A stretch of DNA of 7,914 nt from positions 1 through 7,914 of the forward strand of contig JADFLD010000070.1 of assembly GCA_022564535.1 (NCBI GenBank), written 5' to 3'. The notes under the pieces were generated by a model. That model saw only the letters and a list, made by a program, of their open reading frames with translations. It did not search any database and was not told the DNA's origin. This stretch comes from Gemmatimonadota bacterium. GTDB taxonomy: Bacteria > Gemmatimonadota > Gemmatimonadetes > Longimicrobiales > UBA6960. A program made the position numbers and the translations under genes. Positions 1 through 7,029 of this stretch are shown here, one piece after another; position 1 is the first letter of the stretch, and each line of letters starts with the position of its first letter.

Positions 1-334
1 TCTCTTCATCCGCGCTTTCGAGATGAGCCAGCGCAGCCTCCGTCGCTGTCGTCGCCGCACGCCGTACGAAGCCGCCTGCCGTGAATCCGGCGATGGGTCC
101 CGAGACGACCATGAGAATTCCGCCGAGCATGACGAACGGGGTGAAGAAGGCCAGGGCTGACACGACATCCACGAGTTTCACCCAACCGATGAGGATGACC
201 ACGCCCAGCACCGCCACGGGACACCCGAGGTGTCCGAGATCCGTGGGCGGCGGCGCCGACGCGATCTCCTGACGAGTCTCTCGTACGACGAGGCGATCGT
301 CGTCCGTCAGGGACTCGACGGGAAGATCCGTCAC
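1..334 (-). CDS. Small membrane protein, 3' end outside window
   Basis: Reading the minus strand from a GTG at 334 gives 111 residues with no stop before the window edge, so the C-terminus is missing. The N-terminal 35 or so residues are polar and acidic. Two hydrophobic stretches follow, about residues 38-52 (including VAVLGVVILIGW) and 58-87 (including LAFFTPFVMLGGILMVV), then a charged Arg/Glu-containing tail starting near RRAA at 91. This is the profile of a small inner-membrane protein with two membrane spans. The GTG overlaps the TGA of the upstream amidohydrolase in a GTGA arrangement, which suggests translational coupling and supports the start. The competing frames here read as Arg/Ser/Gly-rich low-complexity sequence typical of antisense shadows. 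I do not recognise a family and assign no function. The frame is fairly certain; the product is unknown. Confidence 0.6.
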   Translation of the reverse strand, partial: MTDLPVESLTDDDRLVVRETRQEIASAPPPTDLGHLGCPVAVLGVVILIGWVKLVDVVSALAFFTPFVMLGGILMVVSGPIAGFTAGGFVRRAATTATEAALAHLESADEE

Positions 335-1815
335 CGGCCGAGCCGCAGGTTCCCCTTCCACCACCCCGCATCCGCATCGCCCTGAGGACCCAGCTTCCCG
401 CGTACGGAATCGAAGAGCGCTGCCGGATCGTAGACGTGACCCGCCCGGATCACCACGTGGCCGTTGCGCGTATCGGTGATCTCCGTCAACGGGTCGCCTC
501 GGACGATCAACAGATCGGCGTACTTCCCCTGCTCCACGGTTCCCAGTCGCCCATCCACGCCGAGTGCCCGCGCCGCGTTAATGGTCCCGGCGCGCAGCGC
601 GGCCGCGTTGGGAATACCCGCCAGAACCATCGCGTGCAACTCACGGTGTGACCCGAAGCCACTGAAGAACTCACCCCAACTCGGGTGGTCCGTACCCAGT
701 GTGAGTTGGTCCCCTCCGCCCGCGTCATAGAACGCCCGCACCGTCTCGCGTTTCACGTAGTAGATGCGCTCGAACTGGTCGAGTGGCTCCCGGGGCAACC
801 GCTTCTCGACGGCCCGCCGGGCGTACGACGTGAGAAAGCCCATCTCGTCGGCCCAGTAGTCGAAGACCACGGCTTCCCGGTCCGCAAAATACCCGTATGC
901 AGTCAGCGTGGCATCGAAGTACACGCCGTGCTCGATGAAGAGCTCGGCCTGTTCTCGGATCATCCGGGCGACGTCCTCGTCGGCGAGATCCAGAAGTTCG
1001 AGCGAGGCGTACGCCGACCGTGTCTCGGGAAGGGCGGCACCGCCCAGGAAATGCTCGACGCGGTCGATACCCATGAGGATGGCGTCCCGAGGATTCACGC
1101 TGTTCCGGAATCCGGAGTCGAGGTGCCCCGTGACGGTGAGTCCGTGCTCGTGGGCGACGTCGATGAGCACCCGGAGCTGGCCGGGCCGAATGCCCTTGGC
1201 CTTGAAGGCGCGCGCCCCGCTCAACGCCCAGTACGTGGCCTCCCGGCGAATGGAGTCAGGGGTCATGGCTGCGTGACTCCATCCGGGGCGCGCGCTGCCC
1301 CAGTACGGCCCGGAGCTGTAGATGCGCGGCCCGGGAATTTCTCCCGCGGCGATCCGCTCCCGCCCCTTGCGCGCTTCGGCGGGGTCGACCTCTCCGGCCG
1401 GAAACGTCGACGTCACTCCGTTGGCCAGGAAAATCACGGGATTGACGGTGTATTCGTCGATACGCCCTTCCCCGAACAGGTCGACCGCGTAGTGCGCGTG
1501 CAGGTCGAAGAGGCCCGGCATGATGAAGTGCCCGTCGTCGAGCAGAATCGCCTCCGCGCCACTCCCGCGCGGATCGACCGGGCCGACGCGGAGAATCGTG
1601 CCATTTCGAATCAGGATGCCGGGATTCGGACGAGCGGCGTCGGACGTTCCGTCCCACAGACGGCCACCCAAGACGACGAGGTCGCCGACCGTCGGGATCG
1701 GCGCCTGGGCGACGAGCGCGGTCTCACCGGCGCCAGCGGAGAGGAGCGGCCACGCGACGCAGAGGGCGGCGACAAGCGGGGCGATAGGTCTGTATCTGGA
1801 TTTCGAGGTCGTCAT
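331..1815 (-). CDS. Exported metal-dependent amidohydrolase (imidazolonepropionase-like)
   Basis: A 494-residue member of the amidohydrolase superfamily, metal-dependent hydrolases acting on C-N or related bonds. I place the start at the ATG at 1815 because it begins a signal peptide: a basic n-region (TTSKSRYRP), a hydrophobic core at about residues 11-28, and cleavage probably near LVAQ (35). An in-frame TTG at 1851 would add 12 residues and is less likely. Metal-site motifs appear in family order: HxH at H106/H108 in GLFDLHAH, a candidate bridging lysine at K205 or K207 in AFKAKG, H231 in TGHLDS, H255 in DRVEH and D376 in LGTDHPS. A composite beta-sandwich flanks the barrel, with VVLGGRLWDG near the N-terminus and GTVEQGKYADLLIVRGDP near the C-terminus. 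The closest style is the imidazolonepropionase or Xaa-Pro dipeptidase-like group, often secreted in environmental bacteria. The substrate cannot be told. It diverges from the small Cys protein at 1856 with only 40 bases between starts. Confidence 0.85.
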   Translation of the reverse strand: MTTSKSRYRPIAPLVAALCVAWPLLSAGAGETALVAQAPIPTVGDLVVLGGRLWDGTSDAARPNPGILIRNGTILRVGPVDPRGSGAEAILLDDGHFIMPGLFDLHAHYAVDLFGEGRIDEYTVNPVIFLANGVTSTFPAGEVDPAEARKGRERIAAGEIPGPRIYSSGPYWGSARPGWSHAAMTPDSIRREATYWALSGARAFKAKGIRPGQLRVLIDVAHEHGLTVTGHLDSGFRNSVNPRDAILMGIDRVEHFLGGAALPETRSAYASLELLDLADEDVARMIREQAELFIEHGVYFDATLTAYGYFADREAVVFDYWADEMGFLTSYARRAVEKRLPREPLDQFERIYYVKRETVRAFYDAGGGDQLTLGTDHPSWGEFFSGFGSHRELHAMVLAGIPNAAALRAGTINAARALGVDGRLGTVEQGKYADLLIVRGDPLTEITDTRNGHVVIRAGHVYDPAALFDSVRGKLGPQGDADAGWWKGNLRLGR

Positions 1816-1844
1816 GGGGCTAAGATTCCGAGTCGTCAGCCAAT

Positions 1845-1848
1845 GGAG
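1845..1848 (+). promoter_or_regulatory. Ribosome binding site of the FmdB-like gene
   Basis: GGAG lies 7 bases before the ATG at 1856. It fixes this ATG as the start of the small Cys protein, rather than any of the upstream in-frame codons that run antisense through the amidohydrolase. Confidence 0.6.
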
Positions 1849-1855
1849 CAAGCCG

Positions 1856-2098
1856 ATGCCGTACTACGAATACCACTGTGGCTCGAACGGGCGGACGCTC
1901 GAGGTCCGCCACGGGATGAATGAAAGCATGGTCACCTGGGGCGAGCTCGTCGACCGGGCCGGCACGGAAATCGGCGATACGCCCGTCGACACACCGGTCG
2001 AGCGATTGATGAGCGCACCTGTACCGCTCACGGGATCCGGCCAGGACACCCCGTTCCAGGGATGCGGTAGTGCGTGCGCTTGCGCCCCTCCGAACTAG
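1856..2098 (+). CDS. Small FmdB-like (degenerate zinc-ribbon) Cys protein
   Basis: An 80-residue protein opening MPYYEYHC, the hallmark of FmdB-family putative regulators and zinc ribbons. In classical FmdB proteins the first cysteine belongs to a CxxC knuckle; here it reads CGSNG, so the second ligand is Asn (N11). A polar middle section (VEVRHG-like TLEVRHGMNESMVTWGEL, then DTPVDTPVERLMSAPVP) leads to a Cys-rich tail, GCGSACACAP, with C70, C74 and C76. Together with C8 this leaves four cysteines that could form a metal site of a different geometry. I recall a family of such variants with NGRT/EVRHGM and GCGS-type tails, so this is probably a conserved subgroup and not a decayed gene. The role is unknown. 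It lies 53 bases before qhpG on the same strand and could be co-transcribed with it. The GGAG at 1845 and the MPxYEY start make the start secure. Confidence 0.75.
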   Translation: MPYYEYHCGSNGRTLEVRHGMNESMVTWGELVDRAGTEIGDTPVDTPVERLMSAPVPLTGSGQDTPFQGCGSACACAPPN

Positions 2099-2151
2099 CG
2101 CGCCTTACTTGATCTCGTGATGGCATCCGTGCGGTAGTACGGAAACCGCGA

Positions 2152-3669
2152 GTGGAGAACATTGGAGAGTACGAGGTCGTGGTCCTCGGCGGCGGGCCCG
2201 CCGGCTGCGCCGCGGCGACGCTCCTCGCACGGCGGAGCCACCGGGTCGCTCTCGTGCGGCCGATCACGGCCCCAGCGGCAGCGCTCGCGGAGTCGATCCC
2301 TCCGTCCGCCCAAAAGCTGTTCGACGAGCTCGGCGTATTCGAGGCCGTACAGAAGGCGGGGTTCTTCGCGAACCGGGGAAACACGGTCTGGTGGGCGGGT
2401 CGGGAAGTACGCCGCGAGTCCTTCGCGGAAGACCACGCCGGCTTCCACGTCGACCGCGCCGGCCTCGAGACCGTGCTCGTCGCTCAGGCGTCCGAGGTCG
2501 GCGTGCGAGTGTATGACGGGTGGACCGCCCGATCTGCCGAGGAGTCCGCAGGCGGGTGGTGCGTCCGCTGTGTCGGAGCGGAGGGGGAAGACATAGAACT
2601 GAAAGCCCGCTGGGTTCTGGACGCCACCGGACGCCATGGGTTCCTAGCACGGCGGGAGGGGCGCCTGGCCGACCGGAGCACGACGACGCTGGCGCTCGTG
2701 CGCCAATGGCGAAGACAGGGTGGATGGCCGGGTGTCGACGCGTCCCATACGCTCGTCGAAAGCTACGACGACGGATGGGCGTGGTCGGTACCACTGAGCG
2801 CGGACGTCCGCTGCTATACCGCGATGGTCGACCACCGCGAGTCCGATCTCGAAGGCGCCGACGTCGAAGCGTTGCTCGACGCCGAGCTGGACAAGACCGC
2901 GAATCTCGGCGCGACGAGGGCCGGGGCTGAACCGGTGGGCGCCGCTTGGGCGTGCCCGGCGTCCCTTTACACGGCCACGAAGTTCGGGCGGCCCGGGCTC
3001 CTCCTCGTCGGCGACGCCGGCTCGGCCATCGATCCCCTTTCATCGTTCGGCGTGAAGAAGGCCCTCTCCTCCGGCTGGTTGGCGGCGGTCGTGACCCACA
3101 CCGCGCTGACCGACTCGGAGATGACCGATACGGCTGTGGACTTCTTCGACGCCCGTGAGCGCGAGGTCTACGTGCGGTATCGCAGGACGTCGGCCGGCTT
3201 CTTTGCAGAAGCCGCTGCGAAGCACGGCACATCTTACTGGTCCAAGAGGGCCGACGCGGCGAAGCGCGCGGGCGATGGCACCTCTCGGACGACGGGCGGT
3301 GATCCTGATCGCGTGGGCCCGCCGGACATCCCCGAGGAGGACATACGGGCGGCGTTCGACCGCATCCGCACCCGCGACTTTCTCGGCGCGAGGCCCGGAT
3401 CGACGCTTCGCACGTTCCGACGCACCGGAATCGACGGGTATCGCATCGTCCTTCAGGACCACCTGGCAAGCGACCCGTATCCAGAGGGTCTGCGGTACGC
3501 CCGAAGCGTGGACCTGCGTCATTTGGTAGAGATCGCGCCGCACCATGAAAACGTGCCCGACGGCTGGGCCGCGTACAACAAGGCCGCATCGCCGGTCACG
3601 CTGCCGGACTATCTTTCCGCACTCGCTACGGCATTCGCCGTCGGCTTCCTCGAGCACACGGACGGCTGA
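2152..3669 (+). CDS. qhpG: FAD-dependent tryptophan monooxygenase QhpG
   Basis: A 505-residue flavoprotein of the p-hydroxybenzoate hydroxylase/halogenase-like fold. The dinucleotide-binding motif GGGPAG is at residues 13-18, right at the N-terminus. A DATG segment sits at 157-160, and the second FAD motif VGDAGSAIDPLSSFGVKKAL begins near 286. W209-A-W-S-V-P214 resembles the WxWxIP signature of flavin-dependent halogenases. In characterised QHNDH systems QhpG adds two hydroxyls to the tryptophan of triply crosslinked QhpC to make the CTQ precursor in the cytoplasm. The assignment rests on the fold motifs plus the immediate qhpADCB neighbourhood. The C-terminal part (about 385-505) has no motif I can name and probably belongs to peptide-substrate binding. 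The start is a GTG with no strong Shine-Dalgarno; no better codon lies nearby, and the nucleotide-binding motif fits this start. It precedes qhpA by 80 bases, whereas in Paracoccus it lies after qhpB. Another flavin oxidoreductase is possible but unlikely here. Confidence 0.85.
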   Translation: MENIGEYEVVVLGGGPAGCAAATLLARRSHRVALVRPITAPAAALAESIPPSAQKLFDELGVFEAVQKAGFFANRGNTVWWAGREVRRESFAEDHAGFHVDRAGLETVLVAQASEVGVRVYDGWTARSAEESAGGWCVRCVGAEGEDIELKARWVLDATGRHGFLARREGRLADRSTTTLALVRQWRRQGGWPGVDASHTLVESYDDGWAWSVPLSADVRCYTAMVDHRESDLEGADVEALLDAELDKTANLGATRAGAEPVGAAWACPASLYTATKFGRPGLLLVGDAGSAIDPLSSFGVKKALSSGWLAAVVTHTALTDSEMTDTAVDFFDAREREVYVRYRRTSAGFFAEAAAKHGTSYWSKRADAAKRAGDGTSRTTGGDPDRVGPPDIPEEDIRAAFDRIRTRDFLGARPGSTLRTFRRTGIDGYRIVLQDHLASDPYPEGLRYARSVDLRHLVEIAPHHENVPDGWAAYNKAASPVTLPDYLSALATAFAVGFLEHTDG

Positions 3670-3749
3670 GGCGCCCCCCGCACTAGCGAAGAAGGCCGCG
3701 GAGTGGCAGGATGCTTTGAGCCTTGGATTCCTCGAACCCTTCGGAGCCG

Positions 3750-5414
3750 ATGGCGACTCCTCATCGCCTACTCCTCCTGATGGTCGGCCCGGCCGGCTTC
3801 GCCGTCATGCTTGCGTGGGGTCCCCTCCCGCAGGATGACCCCGCAGGCTATGCGATCGAAAACGAGACCGTGATCGATCGGTGCTCACGCTGTCACGTCG
3901 TCGACGACGATGGGCGCATGTCGCGCATCTCTTATCTGAGAAAGACACCAGAAGGCTGGCAGACGTCGGTCCGCCGGATGGTTTCGTTGCACGGCGCCCG
4001 CCTCAGCACCGAAGACGCGAGGGAGATCGTACGCTACTTGTCGAACGCACAGGGCCTCGCCCCGGAAGAGGCGCTTCCCGGACGCTTCGAGGCCGGGCGG
4101 CGCATGATCGACTACGACTACGAGGGAGACTCCGGAGTCGAGTACACGTGTATCCAGTGTCATTCGATGGGCCGGGTCATTACGCAGCGTCGGACCGGAG
4201 AAGAGTGGGGCCTCCTGCTGGCGACCCATCGGGGCCTCTATCCGCTCGTCGATGCTCAAGCGTTCCGACGCGGAGGCCCACCGCCCGAAGATGGAGACGC
4301 GCGGCACCCGATGGACGTCGCCATCGCGCATCTCTCGGACGTGTTTCCGCTCGAGACGCCCGAGTGGTCCGCGTGGTCCGCGACCCAACGCACACCGCGC
4401 CTCGCGGGTATCTGGGCCCTCTCCGGTTATGAAATCGGCAAGGGCCCGGTTTACGGTACCGTGACGATTTCGGTCGACGACGAAGACGAAGCAGCGTTCT
4501 CTACATCCGCCTCCTACATATACGCGGAAACCGGCGAACGGGTGGAGCGCTCGGGGGAGGCCCTCGTCTACACCGGCTACCAGTGGCGTGGCCGCACGAA
4601 CGCCGGAACGGACACCGAGCTCCGTGAGGTCATGTTCGTGGACCGCGATCAGCGCGAAATGAACGGACGCTGGTTCTCAGGAGCTTACGACGAGATGGGG
4701 CCCGACGTGACGCTACGCCGAGTCGGGGCGGACGTCGTCGTGACAGGCATCTACCCGAAAGCGGTCGAGCGCGGCACCTCGGTGGAGGTTCGCGTTTTCG
4801 GTGGGGGCCTGACCTCCGCCTCCGCGTCGGACCTGGACTTCGGACCGGGCATTTCGGTCGGTTCGGTCGACGGGCCCGACGGCGGAGCGCTCCGAGTTCG
4901 GCTCACGATCGACGCGGATGCCAGCGTCGGCGCGCGGGACCTCTTCGCCTTCGGCTCCATCGTAGAGGAAGCCGTGATCGTCCACGACGGCGTCGATCGG
5001 ATCGCGGTGACCCCGCAGACGGGGATGGCACGCGTCGGCGGCGTGGCCTTTCCGAAAGGCTACCAGACGTTCGAAGCGATCGGGTACGACGACGGGGCCG
5101 ACGGAGAGCCGGGCACCGAAGACGACCTCGAGCTCGGGCGGGTCGACGTCTCGTGGCGTATTGAAGAGTACGCGACGGTGTTCGGGGACGATGACATCGA
5201 CTTCGTCGGCTCCATGGGCCAGGACGGCGTCTTCAGCCCGGCCATCGACGGCCCCAACCCAAATCGGTCGGGCAACCGCAATAACCTCGGGGATGTGTGG
5301 GTGATCGCCACGCATGAGACCGAGAGCGATGGGAAACTCACGGCGCGGGCGCATCTCATCGTCACCGTGCCACTTTATATTCGTTTCGAACCCTGGCGTG
5401 AGGTCCAGCGATGA
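3750..5414 (+). CDS. qhpA: Quinohemoprotein amine dehydrogenase alpha subunit (diheme cytochrome c)
   Basis: A 554-residue periplasmic subunit that carries electrons from the CTQ of the gamma subunit through two covalently bound c hemes to an external acceptor. The heme motifs are C45-S-R-C48-H49 and C134-I-Q-C137-H138. A hydrophobic Sec signal (residues 6-24) precedes them, as c-type maturation requires. After the diheme domain (about 35-205), a run beginning near EWSAWS (205) and LAGIWALSGYE (218) starts the all-beta domains II-IV known from QHNDH alpha. The last contains an acidic loop, GADGEPGTEDD (449-459). I prefer the ATG at 3750, which starts the signal peptide directly; a TTG at 3723 would add nine polar residues. 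The GGAG at 3743 is only 3 bases from this ATG, so initiation strength is unclear. The known mature alpha subunits are, from memory, about 490 residues, so this one is somewhat longer. The stop overlaps the qhpD start. Confidence 0.93.
   Translation: MATPHRLLLLMVGPAGFAVMLAWGPLPQDDPAGYAIENETVIDRCSRCHVVDDDGRMSRISYLRKTPEGWQTSVRRMVSLHGARLSTEDAREIVRYLSNAQGLAPEEALPGRFEAGRRMIDYDYEGDSGVEYTCIQCHSMGRVITQRRTGEEWGLLLATHRGLYPLVDAQAFRRGGPPPEDGDARHPMDVAIAHLSDVFPLETPEWSAWSATQRTPRLAGIWALSGYEIGKGPVYGTVTISVDDEDEAAFSTSASYIYAETGERVERSGEALVYTGYQWRGRTNAGTDTELREVMFVDRDQREMNGRWFSGAYDEMGPDVTLRRVGADVVVTGIYPKAVERGTSVEVRVFGGGLTSASASDLDFGPGISVGSVDGPDGGALRVRLTIDADASVGARDLFAFGSIVEEAVIVHDGVDRIAVTPQTGMARVGGVAFPKGYQTFEAIGYDDGADGEPGTEDDLELGRVDVSWRIEEYATVFGDDDIDFVGSMGQDGVFSPAIDGPNPNRSGNRNNLGDVWVIATHETESDGKLTARAHLIVTVPLYIRFEPWREVQR
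5400..5403 (+). promoter_or_regulatory. Ribosome binding site of qhpD
   Basis: GAGG, within GTGAGGT, lies 7 bases before the qhpD ATG at 5411 and inside the last codons of qhpA. With the ATGA overlap it points to coupled translation of alpha subunit and maturase. Confidence 0.6.
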
Positions 5415-6865
5415 ATCCTTCCGTTGACGTAGGCTCAGACCAGATGCTCGCGCTTCGCGATTTTCATGCGTTCGGGGCGTATGATGCCCGCTTCCTCTAC
5501 ATGGTCCCGTCTGCCGGCATCTTCCGCCTCGACGAGGCCGGAGGGGCGATCCTCGACGCTCTCGAGTCAGGCCCGAGGACGACCGATAGCATCGTCGACG
5601 AGTTGTCCGGCCGGTATACCGTGGACCGCGTCCTCGAGAGCATCGACGAGCTGAGGGAAATTCGGGCTGTCGGTGACGTCGACGCGCCCAAGGAGCAGGT
5701 TCCCCACGACCTGCCACCGGAAGACTTTCCGCTCAACACGATGGTTCTGAACGTCACCAACAAGTGCAACCTCGCGTGTACGTACTGCTACGAGTACGGC
5801 GAGGACAAGATCGTCGACACGAAGTACGGAAAGCAGCCGAAGTTCATGAGCGACGACACCGCCGAGGACAGCGTCGACTTCCTGCTCGCGGAGTCCAAGG
5901 GCCAGGAGGTCGTACACCTCACGTTCTTCGGCGGCGAGACGCTTCTGAACTTCCCGGTTCTTCAGAAAACGGTCGCCTACGCGCGCCGGCGCGCCGCCGA
6001 GGAGGGAAAGCGCATCGAGTTCAGCCTCACCACGAACGGGACGCTGTTGAAGCCGGATATCATCCAGTGGCTGGCCGACAACCACGTCTGCGTGACGATC
6101 TCGATCGACGGCCCAAAGCCGGTGCAGGACGGTCTGCGTGTCTTCCACAACGGCAAGGGCACGTACGACGTCGTGCTCCCGAAGATCAAGGAGCTGTTGC
6201 GGGTGCATAAAACACGTCCCATCGGCGCCCGCGTGACCCTCACGCAGAAGAACCTCAACGTCCTCGAGATCTTCCGACACCTGACGGAAGAGATCGGGTT
6301 CTGGGAAGTGGGGCTCGCGCCCGTTACGTCGAAGGACGAGCATGACTACGCCATCACGCCCGAGGGCAAGGACCACATGCTGCTTCAGTTCGAGGAGCTT
6401 GCCAACGAGTGGATGGAATGCGCGCTCCGCGATGAGCATCATGGCTTCTCGAACGTGAAGGACACGATCGAGGAGATCCACAAGGGTGTGAGCAAGGCGT
6501 ATGGATGCGGAGCCGGCCTGGGGCTGATGGGCGTGGCGACGGACGGTGACGTCTCGCTTTGTCACCGCTTCGCCGGCTCTCCGGAGCACACCATCGGCAG
6601 CGTGACCGAGGGCGTGGACCGCGAGAAACAGAAGAAGTTCCTCGTCGATCATCACATCGCTTCGAAGACGGACTGCCACACCTGCTGGGCCCGTCCGATC
6701 TGCTCGGGCGGATGCTACCACGAGGCGCACGTTCATTACGGCGACTCGTCGCACGCGAATCTGCACTACTGCAACTGGGTTCGCAGCTGGACCCACATTT
6801 GCCTGGAGATCTACGGAGCCCTGGCGGAGAAGAACCCGAAATTCCTTGAGCGTTTCGACGCCTGA
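5411..6865 (+). CDS. qhpD: QHNDH maturation radical SAM/SPASM protein QhpD
   Basis: A 484-residue radical S-adenosylmethionine enzyme. In known systems it makes the three Cys-to-Asp/Glu thioether crosslinks of the gamma subunit in the cytoplasm. The radical SAM cluster motif is C119-NLA-C123-TY-C126, and the SAM-contacting GGE is at 174-176 in TFFGGET. The C-terminal SPASM domain has C366 and C384 followed by the exact Cx2Cx5Cx3C pattern C422, C425, C431, C435, and then C454, enough for two auxiliary iron-sulfur clusters. Residues about 12-90 (FHAFGAYDARFLYMV, GAILDALESG, VDRVLESIDEL) look like a PqqD-type RiPP recognition element that would hold the QhpC leader. The ATG overlaps the qhpA TGA, and qhpC follows 32 bases downstream, so enzyme and substrate are adjacent. 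Another peptide-crosslinking SPASM enzyme would look similar, but the neighbouring QhpC makes the call firm. Confidence 0.93.
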   Translation: MNPSVDVGSDQMLALRDFHAFGAYDARFLYMVPSAGIFRLDEAGGAILDALESGPRTTDSIVDELSGRYTVDRVLESIDELREIRAVGDVDAPKEQVPHDLPPEDFPLNTMVLNVTNKCNLACTYCYEYGEDKIVDTKYGKQPKFMSDDTAEDSVDFLLAESKGQEVVHLTFFGGETLLNFPVLQKTVAYARRRAAEEGKRIEFSLTTNGTLLKPDIIQWLADNHVCVTISIDGPKPVQDGLRVFHNGKGTYDVVLPKIKELLRVHKTRPIGARVTLTQKNLNVLEIFRHLTEEIGFWEVGLAPVTSKDEHDYAITPEGKDHMLLQFEELANEWMECALRDEHHGFSNVKDTIEEIHKGVSKAYGCGAGLGLMGVATDGDVSLCHRFAGSPEHTIGSVTEGVDREKQKKFLVDHHIASKTDCHTCWARPICSGGCYHEAHVHYGDSSHANLHYCNWVRSWTHICLEIYGALAEKNPKFLERFDA

Positions 6866-6885
6866 GCGTCGCAGATATCGCACGT

Positions 6886-6890
6886 GGAGG
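6886..6890 (+). promoter_or_regulatory. Strong ribosome binding site of qhpC
   Basis: GGAGG lies 7 bases before the GTG at 6898, in the 32-base gap after qhpD. It is the best Shine-Dalgarno in the window. It settles the GTG as the start and would favour high output of the small structural subunit relative to its maturase. Confidence 0.65.
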
Positions 6891-6897
6891 CGATCCC

Positions 6898-7029
6898 GTG
6901 AAGCACCTGAAGGCCATCAATCAAAAGGCCAACCGAATCGAGACCTACGTCGCGCACGAGGCGGCGAAGGCGAGGGCCGACGACATGGACGTCGTGGGAC
7001 TGCGCACGCCGCCCCACGAGGAGAACGGC
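6898..7029 (+). other. QhpC leader peptide region
   Basis: Codons 1-44 precede the point that matches the first residue of mature Paracoccus gamma, counting back from the first crosslinking cysteine. The first 25 residues are Lys/Arg/Ala-rich and likely helical, suited to binding by the QhpD recognition domain. Residues about 30-49 (DMDVVGLRTPP, HEENGPHFPLG) form a Pro/His/Glu-containing linker. The real cleavage point is not visible, and part of this linker could remain in the mature subunit. Confidence 0.6.

Noticed and set aside
81..272. 63-codon open frame on the plus strand near the left edge
   Set aside because: The minus strand here encodes a membrane protein with coherent hydrophobic segments coupled to its upstream gene; this frame is its antisense.
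685..1923. 412-codon open frame on the plus strand
   Set aside because: It lies antisense to the amidohydrolase, whose metal-site motifs and signal peptide are clear. Its translation is Arg/Asp/Val-rich without motifs, a usual GC-rich shadow.
2127..2142. Small hairpin CCGTGC-GGTA-GTACGG before qhpG
   Set aside because: Six pairs including one G-T, with no following T-run; too weak for a terminator, and common by chance in GC-rich DNA.
2264..3589. 441-codon open frame on the minus strand
   Set aside because: Antisense to qhpG and dominated by Arg/Pro/Ser; no recognisable domain.
3702..3717. Sigma-54-like TGGCAGG-N4-TTTGA before qhpA
   Set aside because: The -24 half fits but the -12 half lacks the required GC at the right place; no enhancer-binding regulator is visible.
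4364..4381. Two tandem copies of a 9-base unit (GTGGTCCGC)
   Set aside because: It falls in qhpA, where it encodes a WSAWSA segment at the domain boundary; only two copies, so a coding coincidence is the simplest reading.
4713..5717. 334-codon open frame on the minus strand
   Set aside because: It spans the qhpA/qhpD junction in antisense and is Arg-rich; both genes on the plus strand are well supported.
5567..6883. 438-codon open frame on the minus strand
   Set aside because: Antisense to qhpD, codon-for-codon in the mirrored frame, with no motifs of its own; qhpD carries all expected cluster cysteines.
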